Shown piece by piece: positions 59,937 to 64,000 of a stretch of 64,000 nucleotides of DNA; within the stretch, counting starts at the first letter, position 1; every line of letters begins with the position of its first letter. The translations under genes and the position numbers were made by a program. The stretch covers positions 22,002,777 to 22,066,776 of the forward strand of contig NC_062227.1 in NCBI RefSeq assembly GCF_902686445.1, read 5' to 3'. The notes under the pieces were generated by a model. It ran no database searches, had not been told where the DNA came from, and was given only the letters and a program-made list of their open reading frames with translations. The stretch comes from Sciurus carolinensis. Lineage: Eukaryota; Chordata; Mammalia; Rodentia; Sciuridae.

Positions 59937-60955
59937 CTAATGGAAAGCCTGTTTGCTGATTGGCAAATCTACCCTGCCCCAGAGCATATCCACATCCCAG
60001 GCAGGTTTGCCCATAGCTTGATTGTGTGCAGCCTGTTCATTGGCCCCCTCTAACACGAAGGCTCTCCAGTCTAAATATTTACCCGGGGAAACACAAGCTT
60101 TCACTAAACTGGCCCAGTCCGAGGGGGTCATGCAGAATCTATTGAGCCCCTCTATTTGGGCGATAGTAAAAGCAGCATCCACACCATAAGTGCGGACAGA
60201 TTCTGCTATATTCTTATCATTTAAAGTCTATGGGTTCCTGATATCTTCCCCCATCATTGTCCTGGAATACAGGACAGGCAAACCCCAACTCTACATGGGC
60301 AGCCCTCCAAGCTGCAGAGTTAAAAGTTCTACCCGTGCCTGGAACCCCTCCCACATATGGGGGAGGATCATAGGCTAGAGCTGGTTCCTGTTCTTCCTCA
60401 TAGTCCTTCTGTCTAAAATCTTTTTGCCTCTTAGTTCCCCCTTCTTTTAACCTCACCTTCCGTAAGTGCTGCGTTAGCTCTTTCACTTCCTCATCACCAT
60501 CTCATTCTGACTCCCCTGTTTCTTCTGGTGTTCTAAGGGCTTTTAAATCTGGGTATAGTCTCCTCTTTGGAATAGCTCCATAAACCTGCTCTCCTGCACT
60601 ATGTTTACTGGAAGTACTCATAGAATCCTCGGACTTCTCCTCATGTAGTTGTTCAAGAACTTCCTGTCCTTTATGAATAGCTTCCTGACATCTACCATCA
60701 AGAATACATCCTTTATTAATTTCCATAGCGGTATCACCCCTTTCTCCAATTGTCCCTGCTCCTGAAGGAAATCCAAATCTCTTCCCAACTTATCCAACTG
60801 GCAGGAGTCAAGCTTCCGGAGACAGCAAACCATGGGGCCGCTTTATCAATTCTTTCAATGAATGTTTGTAAAGTACTGCGTTTGACCTTGAGCTCTTTAG
60901 AGCGCAACAAAAAATCTAAAGGCTGTACTAACAAACTAGATGGAGAATTGCCCAT
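59937..60955 (-). pseudogene. gag: ERV3 gag, matrix, linker and capsid N-terminus
   Basis: The start MGNSPSS (60,953-60,955) follows the leader. Matrix sequence is split across frames 60,734-60,955 and 60,618-60,833, which overlap by a shift near APWF. A linker (60,217-60,726) follows with a PPPY late domain in YDPPPYVGG, the type that recruits NEDD4-family ligases, unlike the PSAP of ERV2. Capsid begins near FNSAAWRAAHVELG and continues in 59,937-60,182 (TPSDWASLVKACVSPGKYL). At least three frame breaks are present. Confidence 0.85.
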
Positions 60956-61137
60956 AATGAAAGCAGCGTTCAGAGCAAGCAGAATGAAAATGAAAACAAA
61001 ATATCTTTCTTTGTTAATCGACTATGCAAGGTCGATCCCCGCTCTCTCTTTATCTACAGAGGAGCGTCCCACTATGTGTGGACCCCACTTACCTGTGATA
61101 CTTACCGGTGCACCCCCTGACCACTGAAAGTTCTGAT
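60956..61137 (-). promoter_or_regulatory. ERV3 leader with two consensus splice donors
   Basis: A short leader of about 180 bases. The sense strand has CCG|GTAAGT (61,100-61,108) and CAG|GTAAGT (61,087-61,095), 13 bases apart. Either could be the major donor for env RNA. No hairpin array like those of ERV1 and ERV2 is visible here. Confidence 0.72.
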
Positions 61138-61155
61138 TCCCGGGTTTCGGCACAA
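61138..61155 (-). other. ERV3 primer-binding site, tRNA-Phe type with one change
   Basis: Sense TTGTGCCGAAACCCGGGA, two bases inside the LTR. It differs from the tRNA-Phe complement by one base at position 2 (G to T), probably decay. Confidence 0.85.
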
Positions 61156-61157
61156 CT

Positions 61158-61448
61158 TGTCGTGTCCCTCGCCCGCAAGAAAGCACGACACAGGAATCTT
61201 CCTTCAGCAGTTTAATCAGGACCTTATTACTATACAACCATGGATTTTCTTCTTCCTCCTTGAGATGAATTCGTACACCTTTATAACTCTTGCAATAGCC
61301 AATCTACTCCTGCCACTTGCCTATGTTCATAGGTGCTCCATATGCAACAGTTGGCATAACCAAATATGGGCTTGTTTATCTAGAATGCACCTCAGGCTTT
61401 AGTGGAAACCAGCGCCATCTTATCATGGTGGCGTGGCGGCTCGCCACA
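61158..61448 (-). repeat. ERV3 5' LTR (291 bp)
   Basis: Partner of 53,264-53,555. The sense strand holds a TATAAA box (plus-strand 61,280-61,285) and an ATTAAA polyadenylation variant (plus TTTAAT, 61,211-61,216) in the right order. Confidence 0.92.
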
Positions 61449-63957
61449 CATACACAACTTAAATAAACCAATTTCAAGCAATGAAATAGAAGAGGTCATC
61501 AAAAGCCTTCCAACAAAGAAAAGTCCAGGACCAGATGGGTTCTCAGCCGAGTTCTACAAAACCTTTAAAGAAGAGCTCATTCCAATACTCCTCAACTATT
61601 CCAAGAAATAGAAGAGGAGGGAACCCTACCAAACTCGTTCTATGAAGCCAATATCACCCTGATACCTAAACCAGACAGAGACACATCGAGGAAAGAAAAT
61701 TTCAGACCAATATCCTTATGAACATCAACACAAAAATTCTCAACAAATTCTAGCAAATCGCATACACAAATATATATTAAAAGATAGTGCACCACGAACA
61801 AGTGGGTTTTATCCCAGGATGCAAGGTTGGTTCAACATTCGGAAATCAATAAATGTCATTCACCATATCGACAGACTTAAAGTTAAGAATCACATGATTA
61901 TTTCAATAGATGCAGAAAAAAGCATTGATAAAATACAGCATCCCTTCATGCTCAAAACACTAGAAAAAATTGGGGTAGTGGGAACATTCCTTAACTTTAT
62001 AAAGGCAATCTATGCTAAGCCCATGGTCAATATCATTCTAAATGGTGAAAAACTGAAAGCGTTTCCCCTAAAAACTGGAACAAGGCAGGGATGCCCTCTT
62101 TCACCGCTTCTATTCAACATTGTCCTTGAGACTCTAGCCAGAGCAATCAGACAAACCAAAGAAATTAAAGGGATACGAATAGGAAAAGAAGAACTCAAAC
62201 TATCCCTGTTCGCTGATGACATGATTATATATTTAGAGGACCTGGAAATTCCACCAGAAAACTTTTAGAACTCATAAGTGAATTCAGTAAAGTAGCAGGT
62301 TAAAAGATCAATGCTCATAAATCCAATGCATTCTTATACATAAGTGATGAATCTTTAGAAAGAGAAATTAGGAAAACTACCCCATTCACAATAGCATCGA
62401 AAAAAATAAAATACTTGGGAATCAATCTCACAAAAGAGGTGAAAGATCTCTACAATGAGAACTACAGAACACTAAAGAAAGAAATTAAAGAAAACCTTAG
62501 AAGATGGAAAGATCTCCCATGTTCTTGGATAGGAAGAATTAATATTGCCAAAATGGCTATACTACCTAAAGTGCTATACAGATTCAATGCAATTCCAATT
62601 AAAATCCCAATGATGTACCTTGCAGAAATAGAGCAAGCAATTATGAAATTCATCTGGAAGAATAAAATACCTAGAATAGCTAAAGCAATCCTCAGTAGCA
62701 AGAACGAAGCAGGGGGTATTGCAATACCAGATCTTCAACTCTACTACAAAGCATAATAACAAAAACGGCATGGTATTGGTACCAAAATAGACAGGTAGAT
62801 CAATGGTACAGAATAGAGGACATGGACACAAACCCAAATAAATACAATTTTCTCATACTAGACAAAGGTTCCAACAATATGCAATGGAGAAAAGATAGCC
62901 TCTTCAACAAATGGTGCTGGGAAAACTGGAAAACCATATGCAATAGAATGAAATTAAACCCCTATCTCTCACCCTACACAAAACTCAACTCAAAATGGAT
63001 CAAGGACCTCGGAATCAGACCAGAGACCCTGCATCTTATAGAAGAAAAAGTAGGTCCAAAATCTTCAACTTGTTGGCTTAGGACCAGACTTCCTTAACAG
63101 GACTCCCATAGCACAAGAAATAAAAGCAAGAATCAACAACTGGGATAGATTCAAACTAAAAAGCTTTCTCTCAGCAAAGGAAACTATCAGAAATGTGAAA
63201 AGAGAGCCTACAGAGTGGGAGAATATTTTGCCAACCATACTTCAGGTAGAGCGCTAATTTCCAGAATCTATAAAGAACTCAAAAAACTCTACAGGAAGAA
63301 TACAAATAATCCAATCAACAAATGGGCTAAGGAAATGAACAGACACTTCACAGAAGATGTACAAGTAATCAACAGATATATGAAAAAATGTTCAACATCC
63401 CTAGTAATAAGGGAAATGCAAATCAAAACTACCCTAAGATTTCATCTCACCCCAATTAGAATGGCGATTATCAAGAATACAAGCAACAATAGGTGTTGGC
63501 GAGGATGTGGTGAAAAGGAACACTCATACATTGCTGGTGGGGTTGCAAATTAGTGCAGCCACTCTGGAAAGCAGTGTGGAGATTTCTCAGAAAGCTTGGA
63601 ATGGAAACACCATTTGACCCAGCTATCCCACTCCTTGCCAATACCCAAAGGACTTAAAATCAGCATATTACAGAGATATAGCCACATCAATGTTCATAAC
63701 TGCTCAATTCACCATAACCAGATTGTGGAACCACCTAGATGCCCTTCAGTTGATGAATGGATAAAGAAACTGTGGCATATATATACAATGGAATATTACT
63801 CAGCCATAAAGAATGATAAAATTATGGCATTTGTAGGCAATGGACAAAATTGGAGAATATCATGCTAAGTGAGATAAGCCAATCTCAAAAAACTAAAGGA
63901 CGAATGAACTCGCTGATAAGCGGATTAGGACATATAATGGGGGGTGGGAGGGGTTAG
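61449..63957 (+). pseudogene. L1 ORF2, 3' part (reverse transcriptase and C-terminus)
   Basis: Resumes after the second CATACA with [20 protein letters not shown] and GFSAEFYK, the start of the RT domain. 61,819-62,268 carries [28 protein letters not shown] and the catalytic FADDMIIY box. 62,415-62,756 covers thumb and later parts ([20 protein letters not shown]). Near 63,490 a Cys-rich RCWRGCGEK remnant of the C-terminal zinc-knuckle region is seen. The final codons read through HIMGGGRG to TAG at 63,955-63,957. Several frame breaks inactivate it. This enzyme would carry out target-primed reverse transcription. Confidence 0.88.
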
Positions 63958-64000
63958 CATTAGGTTTAGGGTTAGTTTTAGGGTTAGGGATAAAGAGAGC
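63958..64000 (+). other. L1 3' UTR start with telomere-like words
   Basis: Immediately after the ORF2 stop the sequence reads TTAGGTTTAGGGTTAG, then TTTTAGGGTTAGGG, before the window ends. It lies in the correct place for the L1 3' UTR, so I read it as part of the element and not as a telomere. The poly(A) tail lies outside. Confidence 0.7.

Larger units (their letters stand above)
53264..61448 (-). mobile_element. ERV3: near full-length class II endogenous retrovirus inside L1 ORF2
   Basis: 8.2 kb bounded by LTRs of 292 and 291 bp with a perfect 6-bp target duplication CATACA (53,258-53,263; 61,449-61,454). Sense order is 5' LTR, primer-binding site, two splice donors, gag, dUTPase with protease, reverse transcriptase, RNase H, integrase, env, an unassigned 3' stretch, polypurine tract and 3' LTR. 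Every gene has stops or frameshifts. LTRs differ by about nine substitutions and three one-base indels (about 3%). With a tRNA-Phe-like primer site plus env it resembles the IAPE-type organisation, which is inference from layout. Confidence 0.95.

Noticed and set aside
63960..64000. Chromosome end (telomere) at the window edge
   Set aside because: Only a few irregular TTAGGG words, placed exactly after L1 ORF2, then non-telomeric sequence; this is L1 3' UTR.

Overview
The window is vertebrate nuclear DNA, almost certainly from a rodent and by inference from a squirrel relative. That guess rests on the L1 3' end (63,950-63,996), which carries a run of TTAGGG-like words that I remember as typical of sciurid L1s; I could not verify it. 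I find no host protein-coding gene, tRNA, rRNA or CRISPR array. Everything recognisable is satellite DNA, endogenous retrovirus (ERV) or LINE-1.

Positions 1-46,854 are one long array of a roughly 366-bp satellite, about 115 copies, which I do not recognise. Each copy is a dimer of two diverged half-units of about 187 and 180 bp. Copies run in one orientation up to about 15,956 and in the opposite orientation afterwards. At least four sequence variants (A, B, C, D) occupy zones, and blocks of 4, 6, 7 and 9 copies are duplicated. Two foreign pieces interrupt the array: a 4.1-kb defective ERV (ERV1, 5,732-9,854, TSD TTTCAG) and a 0.66-kb scrambled L1 scrap (27,953-28,614).

A run of exactly 200 N (46,855-47,054) separates the satellite from unrelated sequence. 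To its right lies the gag half of a second ERV (ERV2, to 49,096), inserted in an old L1 fragment (49,097-50,090). Next comes a long, decayed L1 (about 50,091 to the window end) with a 5' UTR, ORF1 and ORF2. Its ORF2 is split by a third, nearly full-length ERV (ERV3, 53,264-61,448, TSD CATACA) that retains broken gag, dUTPase/protease, RT, RNase H, integrase and env.

All three ERVs are on the minus strand, are betaretrovirus-like (class II), and share a primer-binding site complementary to tRNA-Phe, as in the IAP/IAPE group. LTR pairs differ by about 1.2% in ERV1 and 3% in ERV3, so ERV1 is the younger. The 5' leaders of ERV1 and ERV2 each carry a tandem array of short hairpins whose stems show compensatory base changes; this and the dimeric satellite are the most interesting signals here. 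No ERV or L1 gene is intact.
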